The translations under genes were made by a program, and so were the position numbers. Positions 21,760 through 31,010 of a stretch of 64,000 bases of DNA are shown here, in pieces; the stretch's first letter is position 1; every line of letters starts with the position of its first letter. The stretch spans positions 5,135,001-5,199,000 of the forward strand of contig NZ_CP163439.1 of assembly GCF_041052385.1 (NCBI RefSeq), written 5' to 3'. Source of the stretch: Streptomyces sp. R28. Lineage in GTDB: Bacteria > Actinomycetota > Actinomycetes > Streptomycetales > Streptomycetaceae. The notes under the pieces are model-generated. The model saw only the letters and a list, made by a program, of their open reading frames with translations, had not been told where the DNA came from and did not search any database.

Positions 21760-23622
21760 TCAGGGCGTCGCAGGCCGGCGGCGGGTCGGCCGGCCCGCCG
21801 GGTGTGCCGGGACGCGCGCCGTAAGTGGTGGGGCCGGGCGGGAGGTGGGGCGGGGCGGGCCTTCGAAGTGGCTGGGGAACGGGTACTTGCGTTCCAGGAA
21901 GGTGTGGATGGCGGTCTGGGCCGCCGGTCTGGCCTCCGGGGTGGTGTCCACGTCGTTGAGGCAGAAGAAGTCGATGTCCTCACCGGCCCCGAGGCGGGCC
22001 AGGCGGCGGTGCATGTCCGGGGTGCCCAGTTGGACGTAGCGGAAGCGGTAGTCGGCCGGGACGGCGCGGCCGGTCGCGATCGCCCAGTGGTGGTGGAGCG
22101 TGGATGCCGGGGCGACGTCGGAGGTGGAGCGGAAGCGGGAGTAGGAGGTGTGCTTGAGTTCCTCGATTTCGAGGGTCTCCATTTCGCGCATGACCGACAG
22201 CAGTTGGGGGTGCGGGGTGTGCAGGGATTTGTGGGTGATGTGTCTGCCGTGGAAGCGGCTGATCACCTCGCGGGCGTTCTTGCCGGCGGAGTTGGGGGCC
22301 GGTTCAAGGGGGTGCGGGGCGCCGAGTCCGAGTTTCAGGGGGGAGAGGGGGATGCGGGCTATGCCGTTGCCGTGGAAGAAGTGCTCGGCCCGTACCGGGC
22401 GGTTGATGAAGACGTCGTCGTTGAAGTAGAGGTAGTGGTCGGACAGGCCCGGGATGTGGTGCAGGCGGGTCTCTATCGCGTGTGAGTTGAAGACGGGGAG
22501 TGCGTCGGGCGGGAGGATGTCCCGGTGGTCCACCACCGTCAGGCCCTCCGCGTCCGGGTTCAGCCAGGCAGGGATCTGGGAGTCGGTCACCAGGTAGACG
22601 TGCCGGACGAAACCCGCGTACATCTCCAGGGAGCGGAGTGCGTACTTCAGTTCGTCGTGGCAGGTGTAGCGGGAGGCACCGGTCTCGCGCGCGGCGATGA
22701 CGTCGCAGGACAGGGCCTGATGGGCTCGGCGCTTCGCGGCCATCGCCGGGTCGTTCCCGTCGACCCAGGTGTACACGGCGTCGACGGGGAAACGCACTTC
22801 GTCGATGCCCGGCTCGGCGAACGGGGCGAACGTCGGCACGCTGCGGTGGCGGCCCGCCACGGAGGCAGGCTGCTGGGCCGCCTGCGGGAGTACCTCCGCG
22901 ACGGCGTTGCGGCGCGGGGCCACGAGTGCCTGGCCGAAGACGTCCGGCAATCGGCTGCCGGGCACGGTGAACCAGGTCGGATCGGTGCCCGGGGTGCTGC
23001 CGAGGTCCCGGCCGTGACGCCAGAACTCGATGTCGCACCCCGTCTCGAGACCGGTGAGCACCTGCCCTTCCGGACCCAGACGCACCACGCCGGTACGGAG
23101 CACCGTGGCCCGCCTCAGCGCTCGCGGCAGCTTCCCGTCGGCCCACAGCACCGCGGTCGTCACGGCGCCGTCCGCTCCGACGGCGCCGACGTACCCGACG
23201 GTGCCGGCGAAGCGTCGGGCGGCCCGGGAGAGAACCGCGCCGCGGTGCCTCTCCTCGATGCCGATGGCCTGCCGGGGCGCCGCCGCACCGGGCCCGTGGT
23301 CGGCGGGGACCAGGAAGTACGGGACACCTAGCCCCTCCAGCAGGGTGCACACCCGCTCGAGATCCGCTTCGACGGCGTCCGCGGCGGTGTATCCGGCGAC
23401 CGTACGACCGTAGAGCCGTATCGGTCCGAAGGTGATCCGGCGCAGTGCGGGATCCGCGGCCCGCAGGCGCCGTCGGGCCCGGGTCGCGCGCAGCGTCCAG
23501 AGCCGGGCCGTCAGCCAGAGCCGCAGGCGTACCGACAAGTCCCGGGCCGCCCGGATGCCCCCCGGCAGTCCGAAGCGGTGACGGATGCCCGTTCCCTCCA
23601 TGTCCATGCCCCCCATGTCCAT
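21760..23622 (-). CDS. Stealth-family sugar-phosphate transferase (second of two)
   Basis: 620 aa. Stealth regions are clear: CR1 AVYTWVDGNDPAM (about 286-298), CR2 around ETGASRYTCHDELKYALRSL and HVYLVTDSQIPAWL, CR3 LPVFNSHAIETRLHHIPGLS with YLYFNDDVFINRPV, CR4 IDFFCLNDVDTTPE. Stealth enzymes transfer hexose-1-phosphate to build phosphodiester-linked surface polysaccharides. The N-terminal 250 residues are an extra domain shared with the upstream paralogue. The C-terminus adds an Arg/Pro-rich end. It lies 15 nt downstream of the paralogue, so the two are co-transcribed. Confidence 0.85.
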   Translation of the reverse strand: MDMGGMDMEGTGIRHRFGLPGGIRAARDLSVRLRLWLTARLWTLRATRARRRLRAADPALRRITFGPIRLYGRTVAGYTAADAVEADLERVCTLLEGLGVPYFLVPADHGPGAAAPRQAIGIEERHRGAVLSRAARRFAGTVGYVGAVGADGAVTTAVLWADGKLPRALRRATVLRTGVVRLGPEGQVLTGLETGCDIEFWRHGRDLGSTPGTDPTWFTVPGSRLPDVFGQALVAPRRNAVAEVLPQAAQQPASVAGRHRSVPTFAPFAEPGIDEVRFPVDAVYTWVDGNDPAMAAKRRAHQALSCDVIAARETGASRYTCHDELKYALRSLEMYAGFVRHVYLVTDSQIPAWLNPDAEGLTVVDHRDILPPDALPVFNSHAIETRLHHIPGLSDHYLYFNDDVFINRPVRAEHFFHGNGIARIPLSPLKLGLGAPHPLEPAPNSAGKNAREVISRFHGRHITHKSLHTPHPQLLSVMREMETLEIEELKHTSYSRFRSTSDVAPASTLHHHWAIATGRAVPADYRFRYVQLGTPDMHRRLARLGAGEDIDFFCLNDVDTTPEARPAAQTAIHTFLERKYPFPSHFEGPPRPTSRPAPPLTARVPAHPAGRPTRRRPATP

Positions 23623-23637
23623 GCCCCCCAGCCCTTG

Positions 23638-25335
23638 TTACTTCTGCTTCTCGAAGGGGCTCGCGAAGGGGAAGTAGTTCTCCAGGAACTCATCCATCCG
23701 GATGCCGACCTGCTCCCGCTCCTCGGGCGGCACATCGACGTCGTTGAGGCAGAAGAAGTCGAAGCGGCGGTTGCGACGCAGATCTGCGAGGCGTTTTTCG
23801 GCGTCCGGGCGGCTGATGTTCACGTAGCGGAAGCTGTACCTGCCCGGCACCCCGCGGCCGGTCATCAGCGCGTACTGGTAGAGCAGCGGTGCCGTCATGG
23901 CGATGTCCTGCGGCGAGCGGAAGCGGGATGCCGTGGTGCGGCTGATGTCCTGCGGGAACAGCTCCTCAAGCGCCTGGAGCGTCTCCCGGTGCTGCGGCAG
24001 CGGGGTGTGCATGAAGTTGTTCGTCGTCACCCGCCCGAACTTCTCCAGCAGCAGCCGGCGGACGTTCTTGCTGGCGGAGTTGGTGGCCGTCTCCTCGGCG
24101 TGCGGCTTGCCGACGCCTATCTTGAGCGGGGACACCGGGATCTTCATCAGTCCGCTGCCGTGGAAGAAGTGCTCCGCGGTGACCCGGCGGCCGACGAACA
24201 CGTCGTCGTTGAAGTAGAGATAGTGCTCCGACAGGCCCGGGATGTGGTGCAGCCGGGTCTCGATCGCATGGGAATTGAACACCGGCAGGACGTCCTGCGG
24301 GAAGATGTCGCGGTGGTCGACGACCGTGATCCCCGGGGCCGAGTCGTCGAGCCAGTGCGGCTTCTGACCGTCGGTCACGAGGTAGATGTGCCGGACGAAG
24401 TCGGCGTACATCGCGAGTGAGCGCAGCGAGTACTTCAGCTCGTCATGGCTGGTGTAGCGGGAGGCGTTGGTCTCCTTGTCCAGGATCTCGGCGATGCCGT
24501 GCTCCTGGTATTGGGCCCGCTTGGCCCGCATCCGGGGCTCCTCGCCGTCCACCCAGGTGTAGACGACGTCGACGGGGAAGGTCACGTCGTTCACGGTCGG
24601 CAGGGTGAGCGGGGCGAAGCTCGGCAGCTCCCGGTCGCCGATCCGCACCGTGGCCGGCTTCTGCTCGGACGCCGGGAGTACGTCCGTGATGCCGTTGTTC
24701 CGCGGCGCGATCAGGGACTCGGCGAAGATGTCCTCGGACGCCTGCGGCTGCACCTTGGCCAGTCGCCTGGGCCCGTCGTCGGAGGCGAGGAGCTGTGCCC
24801 CGTCCTCCCAGAACTCGACGTCGCAGGCGAGTTCCGGCCCGGCGAGCAGCTGGCCCGAGGGGCCGAGGTGGTTCTCCCCGATCCGCAGGACGGTGGCCGT
24901 GCGCAGCGCGGTCGGCAGTACGCCGTCCATGAACAGTGCGGGGTTCTTGAGCTGTCCGCCGGGCAGCGGTCTGCCGAGGAACACCGCCTTCCCCGCGTTC
25001 TGCGCCTCCAGGGCGGTGAGGAAACGCTCCCGGTCGACGGCGTTCACACCGACCGTGTGGCGCGTACGCGAGGTCGGTACCAGGAAGTACGGGATGCCTT
25101 CCTGCTCCAACGCGGCGACGACCAGGCCGAGGTTGGCGGCGGCCGCCTCAACAGCGCTGAACCGGGTCACGATCCGGCCGTAGAGCTGCTGGCCGCGTAC
25201 CGCCACCGGGCGGAGCATCGGGTCCGTGACCGCTGCCGTGCGGCGCCGCCGCATGGTGCGCAGCTGCCACACCCGTTCGGCGGCCTTCCGCTCGACTCGC
25301 GGTCGCATCCGCCGGGCAAAGGAACGCACGGTCAC
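23638..25335 (-). CDS. Stealth-family sugar-phosphate transferase (first of two)
   Basis: 565 aa, starting MTVRSFARRMRPRVERKAAE. The same order of domains as its neighbour: N-terminal domain, then VVYTWVDGEEPRM (CR1, about 261-273), SRYTSHDELKYSLRSLAMY (CR2), NSHAIETRLHHIPGLSEHYL and FNDDVFVG (CR3), and RRFDFFCLNDVDVPPE (CR4, near 530). The two proteins are clear paralogues. The likely role is assembly of an extracellular or cell-wall phosphoglycan. The gene leads the two-gene operon. Confidence 0.86.
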   Translation of the reverse strand: MTVRSFARRMRPRVERKAAERVWQLRTMRRRRTAAVTDPMLRPVAVRGQQLYGRIVTRFSAVEAAAANLGLVVAALEQEGIPYFLVPTSRTRHTVGVNAVDRERFLTALEAQNAGKAVFLGRPLPGGQLKNPALFMDGVLPTALRTATVLRIGENHLGPSGQLLAGPELACDVEFWEDGAQLLASDDGPRRLAKVQPQASEDIFAESLIAPRNNGITDVLPASEQKPATVRIGDRELPSFAPLTLPTVNDVTFPVDVVYTWVDGEEPRMRAKRAQYQEHGIAEILDKETNASRYTSHDELKYSLRSLAMYADFVRHIYLVTDGQKPHWLDDSAPGITVVDHRDIFPQDVLPVFNSHAIETRLHHIPGLSEHYLYFNDDVFVGRRVTAEHFFHGSGLMKIPVSPLKIGVGKPHAEETATNSASKNVRRLLLEKFGRVTTNNFMHTPLPQHRETLQALEELFPQDISRTTASRFRSPQDIAMTAPLLYQYALMTGRGVPGRYSFRYVNISRPDAEKRLADLRRNRRFDFFCLNDVDVPPEEREQVGIRMDEFLENYFPFASPFEKQK

Positions 25336-25763
25336 GTTCTGAGCTCCTCTTCATGAACCCCTCAGAATCCCTGCGTTAGCCAGACCGACGCGTGGTGCCG
25401 AAGGTTGTAGAAGAGTTCTCCGAGAATTAACAAACGAAGGGCCCTGCACATATCCGGCCCTCAGTTGAACGTGGTAGAGCGCTGCTGCCTTTCCGATCTT
25501 TTCGTGGTCCACCAGGCCAGGGGCCTGATCCGGGAAAGCGGATCAGGCCCCTGGCTGGTTTCCGAGGTCGAGCACGGCCGGGCGGACACCGGTGCACTGC
25601 CATCGGCGGAACATCCCAGGGACCGTCTACGACGGCCCGTACTCCACCGGTAGGTCTCGCCATGGAACACCGGGGTCCGCGCCGGCCAGGGGATCCCGCG
25701 GTCGGCCTCCGTCGACATGCGGACGACCAGCCGACCACAGGAACCCCCGATCCGGACCTCGGG
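25336..25763. other. Intergenic region with a strong hairpin
   Basis: 428 bp between the first Stealth gene and the small secreted protein gene. The only clear structure is the hairpin at 25517-25554. Short open frames across it lack ribosome sites. The part next to 25335 should contain the Stealth operon promoter. Confidence 0.5.
25517..25554. terminator. Strong hairpin terminator candidate
   Basis: Perfect 16-nt arms (CCAGGGGCCTGATCCG and its complement) with a 6-nt loop, no T-run, which is the usual streptomycete terminator form. It lies 210 nt behind the secreted protein gene and may insulate the Stealth operon. Confidence 0.7.
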
Positions 25764-26045
25764 CTAGAAGGCGCTGTTGTCGCAGCCCATGGCCGAACCG
25801 ATGTGGGTGTCCTGCCCACCCGAGTTGCCCTCGCCGTTGAGCGCGTTGCCCAGCACGCCGTTGAGGACGCCGACCTGGCCGAGGACGTCGACGTTCAGGT
25901 CGTGCGACTTGCAGGAGGAGCTCTGCAGGACGCTGGTCTTGCCGCCGTGGCCGTCCATGCCCTGGGCGGTGGCGGTACCGGCGCTCAGGATGCCGACGCT
26001 GCCGAGGGCCACGACCACGACGGCAGCCTTGCGAAGGTTGTGCAT
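25764..26045 (-). CDS. Small secreted protein (chaplin/rodlin-like size, unknown family)
   Basis: 93 aa from MHNLRKAAVVVVAL, with GGAG 6 nt upstream. The first 27 residues form a Sec signal peptide ending near TATAQG. The mature 65 residues contain two cysteines (SSSCKSH and MGCDNSA) and a hydrophobic, Gly/Asn-rich core (LNVDVLGQVGVLNGVLGNAL). Similar small exported proteins of Streptomyces coat aerial structures, but this one lacks the chaplin sequence pattern and the rodlin length, so I leave the family open. Confidence 0.7.
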   Translation of the reverse strand: MHNLRKAAVVVVALGSVGILSAGTATAQGMDGHGGKTSVLQSSSCKSHDLNVDVLGQVGVLNGVLGNALNGEGNSGGQDTHIGSAMGCDNSAF

Positions 26046-26229
26046 GTCATCTCCGGTGAAGTGAGGTGATTGCGATCCGTGACAGATCGACTTCGTACAG
26101 TTATAGGAGTTAATGGGAAAATTACTAATATGTCCCTGCGACACGCCGTGGTTCGTGATCTCGTGGCGGAACCACCCGGACAACCGCGGTGAGGGGAGAG
26201 GGACGCTGGGTCGGCTCGTTCGACGGTCT

Positions 26230-29200
26230 CTACCGCGGCGCCACTCCGACGTCGGAGAAGATGGCCAGCGCCTGTTGCCTCATGAGGTCGGCCGCGGCGG
26301 CCTCGTTCTGGTGGAGGACGCGGCTGAGGGTCATGAGGGTGCGGGCCTCGCCGAGGCGGTGGCCGGTCTCGCGGTGGATGGCCAGGGCCTCGTGGCCGAG
26401 GGCGACGGCTGTGGCGGGTGCCGCCTCGGACTCCGCGATGTCGCACAGGACCGACAGGGCCTGCGCCTCCACCACCCGGAACGAGTAGTCGCGCGCCAGG
26501 CTCAACGCCTGCTCGGCATGGCTGCGGGCCTGGTCGAGCCGGCCCAGTTGCCTGAGCGTGAGGGACAGGCCCAGGGTGCAGTCCGCCTCGGTGCGCCGGT
26601 GCCCCGACTGCTGGGCCAGGGTGAGGGCCTGCCGGCCGGCCCGCTCCGCTCGGTCCGGGTGGGCCAGTTCCCGGTGGGCGGCGGCGATCGTGTTGAGGAT
26701 GCCGGCCTGAATCCAGCGGCGCCCCTTGGCCTTGCTCATGGCCAGCGCCCGCTCGGCCTGTTCCAACGCCTCTTCGTGGCGGCCGAGTTCGAGGTTGATC
26801 CTCGCGACGGAGTCCAGCATCATGGCGCGGTCGTCGCGGTGTCCGCCCCTGTGGTCAGGGCTCACCTTGGAACCGAGGGCGTCGAGACCCTCGGTCAGAC
26901 GGCCGAGTTCCCAGTACGCCCAGCCCAGGTTCTGCAGAGCCAGGCTGTGGTCGTGCCATCCGATCTCCTCGTTACGGAGGATGGCCGTTTCGAGGTGTTC
27001 GGCAGCCTCGCGCAGTCGGCCCAGATCCCGGCAGGTCACACCGAGGACGACCAGCCCCAGCGCTTCGAGGTAACGGTTTCCGGCCGCGCGGGCGATCCGC
27101 AGACCGGTGGTGACGTGCTCGTACGCGCTGTCGAGGCGGGCCATGCTCCATTCCGCCTGGGCCAGGCCGCCGAGCCCCGCTGCCTCGCCCGTCACCCAAC
27201 CGATCTCCCGGCTGATCTCCCGCAGTTGGGTGTGGTGGTCCAAGGCCTGCCGCCCCCACCCCCGGTCCGACTTGAGCAGTCCGAGGACGCAGTGCACGGC
27301 GGCCTGACCGTGCAGGTCGCCTTCGGCCATCGCGGCGTCCAGCGCCGTCTGTGCGGTGGCCTGCCATGTCGCCCGGGGCAGATGGAGCCAGAAGTCTCCG
27401 AAGAGCGCGTTGGTCAGGTGCCAGGTGAGGGGGCGGGGGCCGTGGCGCCCCGCGTGGTTGATGACGGCGAGCAGATTCGCCCGCTCCGCCTCCAGCCACG
27501 GTCCGGCTCCGGCTCCGGCAGCGGGCGGAAGTCCCGGCCGGTCGCCCGGGGCGAGGTCGTGGGGCAGCTCCGGGAAGAGCCAGGTTCCGCCGGTCGCGCG
27601 AGCGGCGTTCAGGTACCAGACGAGGACACGCCGCAGCGCGGCGTCCCGGTCCGCCGCCGTCTCCTCCGCCCGCGCGATCTCCTGCGCGTACTCCCGCAGC
27701 AGATCGTGGAAGCGGTACCGGCCCGCCGTCGCGGGTTCGATCAGGTGGGCCGCGGCCAGGGCGCCGAGCGTGCGCCTGGCCTGCGGCAGCGGTATGTCCA
27801 GGAACGCTGCCGCGACCTCGGCGGTGAACTCCGGGCCGGGGAACAGGCCCAGCAGCCGGAAGAGCCGGCGCGCCGCGGGGGACAGGACTCGGTACGACGC
27901 GGAAAAAGCCGTACGCAAGGGGGAGTCGTCGGCATCGTCCGGCGCCAGCGCCTCCAGGCGGTTGCCCTCGGACATCTCGGCGACCAGGTCGGCCGGGCGC
28001 AGGCCCGGGTCGCCCGTCAGCCGAGCGGCGGCGACGCGCAGGGCCAGCGGCAGGCTGCCGCACAGCCGGATCAACTCCTCCACCGCCGACGGGTCTTCGC
28101 CGAGCCGATCCTCGCCAAGTGTCCGGCTCAGCAGCGCGCGGGCCTCGGCCGGCAGCAGGAGGTCCAGCGGCAGGGCGTGTGCGCCGTCGCGGGCGACGAG
28201 ATCGCCGAGCCGGTTGCGGCTGGTGACGACGACGCAGCAGGACGGGCTGCCCGGCAGCAACGGGCGGACCTGCTCCGCCGACGCCGCGTTGTCCAGCAGG
28301 ACGAGCAGGCGCCGGCCGGCCAGCAGGGTCCGGTACGCGCGTGCCTGGGCCTCGTCGTTCAGGGGGATCTCCGACGCCCTCAGGCCCAGGCCCCGCAGCA
28401 GCAGTTCCAGGGCTTCGCCTGCCTTGAGCGGTGGCCGGTCGTGGTCGAAGCCGTGCAGGTTCACATACAGCTGCCCGTCCGGGAAGCGGGCCCGGACCTG
28501 GTGCGCCCAGTGCACCGCCAGTGCGGTCTTGCCGATGCCGGCGGCGCCGCCGATCGCGGAGATGACCACCGTGTTCGACGGCCCCGGCGCCTGCTCGGGC
28601 GGCAGCAGCGCGTGCAGCCGGGCGAGTTCGTCGGTGCGGCCCGCGAAACCGGCGGCGTCGTGGGGCAGTTCGGCCGGGACCGACGGTGTGAGGTCGCGGT
28701 CCGGGCGACCTGGCTGGTGCGGTGTCGGTGCGGCCGCCGCGGGGTCGTTGGTGAGGATGAGCTGGTGGAGCGTCTGCAGCTCCGGTGCCGGGTCCACGCC
28801 CAGGTCCTCGGCGAGCCGTTTGCGGACGTCGTCGTAGTGGAGGAGGGCTTCGGCCTGGAGGCCGCACCGGTACAGGGCGGTCAGCAGTTGCCCGGCCATC
28901 CGTTCGTCGAGCGGGTGGGCGGCGGCCAGTTCGCGCAGCCGGGGAAGGATCTCCTCGTGGCGCCCCCTGAGCAGCTGCACCTCGTGGTACTGCAGCAGGG
29001 TGACGACCCGCTCGCTCACGAGCCGGTCACGCGTCGCCTGCGCCCATGCCCCCGTCAGCCCCGTCAGTGGTTCGCCGCGCCACATCTGCAGGGCGCGCTC
29101 CAGGAGTTCGGCGACCTGGTCGTCGGCGGCGGCCGCCGTGCCGGCCTCCCTCTCGCCGGCCCGGCCCTCCTTCTCCTTGGCGCGGGCCTCCTTCTCCTTG

Positions 29201-29544
29201 GCCCGGGCCTGGCCGACCAGCTCACGGAACCGGTACAGGTCCACTCGCCCGGTGGGCGTCCGTAGCGTGTAGCCGCCTGAACTGCGGTCCAGATGTACGC
29301 CTGTCGATCCCTGGTCCGCCGCCCGCAGGGCGGTCTTCAGCCGGCCGACATAGCCGTAGACAACGTTGCGCACCGTGTCCGGCGGGTCGTCCCCCCACAC
29401 CCGGTCGATGAGTGTCCCGATCGGTACGACGCGATTGGCCTCCATGAGGAGTACGGCCAGCACGCACCGCTGACGAGGCCGGCCCAGGTCGACCTCCGCA
29501 CCGTCCGCCCACGCCTGTACCGGCCCCAGCAACCGGATCTCCAC
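26230..29544 (-). CDS. AfsR-like SARP regulator with NB-ARC and TPR domains
   Basis: 1104 aa from the GTG (VEIRLLGPVQAW), with AAGGA upstream; an in-frame start 19 codons earlier is unlikely. Residues 1-90 form an OmpR-type winged helix, 95-245 a bacterial transcriptional activation domain. The NB-ARC ATPase follows, with Walker A GGAAGIGKTAL (about 330-340) and Walker B-like RRLLVLLDNAA. Residues 700-1104 are TPR repeats. AfsR-type proteins integrate signals to activate secondary metabolism. It is slightly longer than AfsR and is divergent from the CRP-type gene. No biosynthetic cluster is visible nearby. Confidence 0.86.
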   Translation of the reverse strand: MEIRLLGPVQAWADGAEVDLGRPRQRCVLAVLLMEANRVVPIGTLIDRVWGDDPPDTVRNVVYGYVGRLKTALRAADQGSTGVHLDRSSGGYTLRTPTGRVDLYRFRELVGQARAKEKEARAKEKEGRAGEREAGTAAAADDQVAELLERALQMWRGEPLTGLTGAWAQATRDRLVSERVVTLLQYHEVQLLRGRHEEILPRLRELAAAHPLDERMAGQLLTALYRCGLQAEALLHYDDVRKRLAEDLGVDPAPELQTLHQLILTNDPAAAAPTPHQPGRPDRDLTPSVPAELPHDAAGFAGRTDELARLHALLPPEQAPGPSNTVVISAIGGAAGIGKTALAVHWAHQVRARFPDGQLYVNLHGFDHDRPPLKAGEALELLLRGLGLRASEIPLNDEAQARAYRTLLAGRRLLVLLDNAASAEQVRPLLPGSPSCCVVVTSRNRLGDLVARDGAHALPLDLLLPAEARALLSRTLGEDRLGEDPSAVEELIRLCGSLPLALRVAAARLTGDPGLRPADLVAEMSEGNRLEALAPDDADDSPLRTAFSASYRVLSPAARRLFRLLGLFPGPEFTAEVAAAFLDIPLPQARRTLGALAAAHLIEPATAGRYRFHDLLREYAQEIARAEETAADRDAALRRVLVWYLNAARATGGTWLFPELPHDLAPGDRPGLPPAAGAGAGPWLEAERANLLAVINHAGRHGPRPLTWHLTNALFGDFWLHLPRATWQATAQTALDAAMAEGDLHGQAAVHCVLGLLKSDRGWGRQALDHHTQLREISREIGWVTGEAAGLGGLAQAEWSMARLDSAYEHVTTGLRIARAAGNRYLEALGLVVLGVTCRDLGRLREAAEHLETAILRNEEIGWHDHSLALQNLGWAYWELGRLTEGLDALGSKVSPDHRGGHRDDRAMMLDSVARINLELGRHEEALEQAERALAMSKAKGRRWIQAGILNTIAAAHRELAHPDRAERAGRQALTLAQQSGHRRTEADCTLGLSLTLRQLGRLDQARSHAEQALSLARDYSFRVVEAQALSVLCDIAESEAAPATAVALGHEALAIHRETGHRLGEARTLMTLSRVLHQNEAAAADLMRQQALAIFSDVGVAPR

Positions 29545-30113
29545 CGGCCTGTCCTTCCATAACCGCTCGTGCCAACAGGGCGGCCATGGTCCATGCCGCA
29601 CGACCTGCGCGTACAGGTTTCCTCAACATTCCCTCCTCTCCCCCTCGGAAAGCTGACGGCATGACACAGGGGGGCGGCGCTCACATCGATCGCAACCGTC
29701 GCAGGGCAGCACCGGAGGTCTCGCCCTGGCCCCCTCCCACGCCCCCCTCCTGGCTCACGGTCCTCTCACCTCGCCACCACCTCGCCGTCACCCCTGTCAC
29801 AGCGCAAACCCGAGTTTTCGCCAACTCTCCATCGGCTGACCGAATCGCACCCACGATGCGACCCCTTGTTCGAGTGGTGTGTCTGACCTCACGCTCGTCC
29901 CTTCAGAGGCGGGCATGGCGCCCGCGACCTGCGGTGGGTGTCGGGGGTCGCCCTGCCACGGGGGTGCACGGCGACAGGGCGACCAACCTGGCATTCCGCA
30001 ACTACCGGCCAGTACCCCTGGTATGGCGCAATCCGCTCGGCGCGGAACTTTGTCCTGCCACCATCAACACCCATCGAAATCCCAGGCGTCCGGAATGCGG
30101 CGGGGGGCTGGCC
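29545..30113. other. Divergent intergenic region between SARP and CRP-type genes
   Basis: 569 bp. It must contain both promoters. The frame of the CRP gene is open upstream through most of it, but the upstream part has no ribosome site and low-quality composition. No RNA gene or strong hairpin is seen. Confidence 0.45.
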
Positions 30114-30881
30114 ATGGGGCTACTCGGCAATGAGCTGGCGTTCGCGCACACCCTGACTCCCCAGGAGCACGAGGGCGTCATGGCCCTCGGCAACCGGAAG
30201 CGCTACCCGGCCGACGCCCATCTCCTCACGGAGGGCGACCGAACCAGTCACGTCGTGATCATTCTTCAGGGGTGGGTGACCGTATCCGTGGCGACGGACC
30301 GTGGGGCCACCCGGCTGATACTCGGCCTACGCGGCCCGGGCGAACTGCTCGGCGAGATGGCCGCGTTGGATACGCATCCCCGCAGCGCCACCGTGCGCGC
30401 ACTCGGTCCCATAGAGGCCCAGGTCATATCCGGGGATGCGTTTCGTCGTTTTCTCGCCCTGCATCCCCGGGTCAGCGGTCTGGTGATACGTCAGCTGACC
30501 TTCCGGCTCCGCAGCGCCGACCAGGAACGGTCCGCGCTCGCCTCGCTCACCGTGCTGCAACGCCTGGCCAGCCGGCTCACCGAACTGTCGGGAGCCGAGC
30601 CCTCCGGCCCATACACCCCGTCCGCAGCGGTCCCTTCGAGAGGCCACGCCACCTCCGGCCCCGCCACCACCGGCCCGGCCACCACCGGTCCCGCCACCTC
30701 CGGCCGGGTCGTCCAGCTGGCCCAGGACGAACTGGCCGCCACGATAGGGGCCACCCGCGAAGCCGTCGCCAAGGCCCTACGGCTGCTGCGCACCCAGAAC
30801 ATCGTGCGCACCGGCAACCGGATGGTGGAGGTCCTCGACCCCACGCTGCTCGCCCTTCTCGCGGACGGTCATCAGGAGTAA
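30114..30881 (+). CDS. CRP/FNR-family regulator with intact cyclic-nucleotide pocket
   Basis: 255 aa from the ATG preceded by CGGGGGGC. The cNMP-binding domain lies at residues 10-125; the phosphate-binding cassette GPGELLGEMAALDTHPRSAT has the Glu and Arg-Ser expected for cyclic-nucleotide binding (compare E. coli CRP). A long helix (about 120-150) leads to the winged helix (LAQDELAATIGATREAVAKA). Between them lies an unusual insertion with TSGPATTGPATTGPATSG. It is 129 bp upstream of the nine-gene locus that begins with a cyclase-fold protein, which makes it a candidate transcriptional reader of that system. Confidence 0.82.
   Translation: MGLLGNELAFAHTLTPQEHEGVMALGNRKRYPADAHLLTEGDRTSHVVIILQGWVTVSVATDRGATRLILGLRGPGELLGEMAALDTHPRSATVRALGPIEAQVISGDAFRRFLALHPRVSGLVIRQLTFRLRSADQERSALASLTVLQRLASRLTELSGAEPSGPYTPSAAVPSRGHATSGPATTGPATTGPATSGRVVQLAQDELAATIGATREAVAKALRLLRTQNIVRTGNRMVEVLDPTLLALLADGHQE
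30647..30705 (+). repeat. Tandem 15-nt repeat inside the CRP-type gene
   Basis: About four units of a 15-nt repeat encode (S/T)GPAT, lengthening the linker before the DNA-binding domain. In-frame copy changes would vary linker length. Confidence 0.65.
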
Positions 30882-31010
30882 GCCCACGCCCCGCCGTGTG
30901 TAAACGGCTACAGACGCCTCACGTCCCGGGCCTGACTCTGAGGGGACGGACCACCTCCGCGGACCACGTCCTCGGCAGGACGAACCACCTCTTCGGCAAG
31001 CGGAAAGAAC

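Noticed and set aside
25440..25500. tRNA-like stretch near GTGGTAGAGCGCTGC
   Set aside because: The string resembles a D-arm, but no T arm or acceptor stem can be paired around it.
26230..30113. Biosynthetic gene cluster controlled by the SARP gene
   Set aside because: No polyketide, peptide or terpene genes lie nearby, so the regulator is not evidence for a local cluster.
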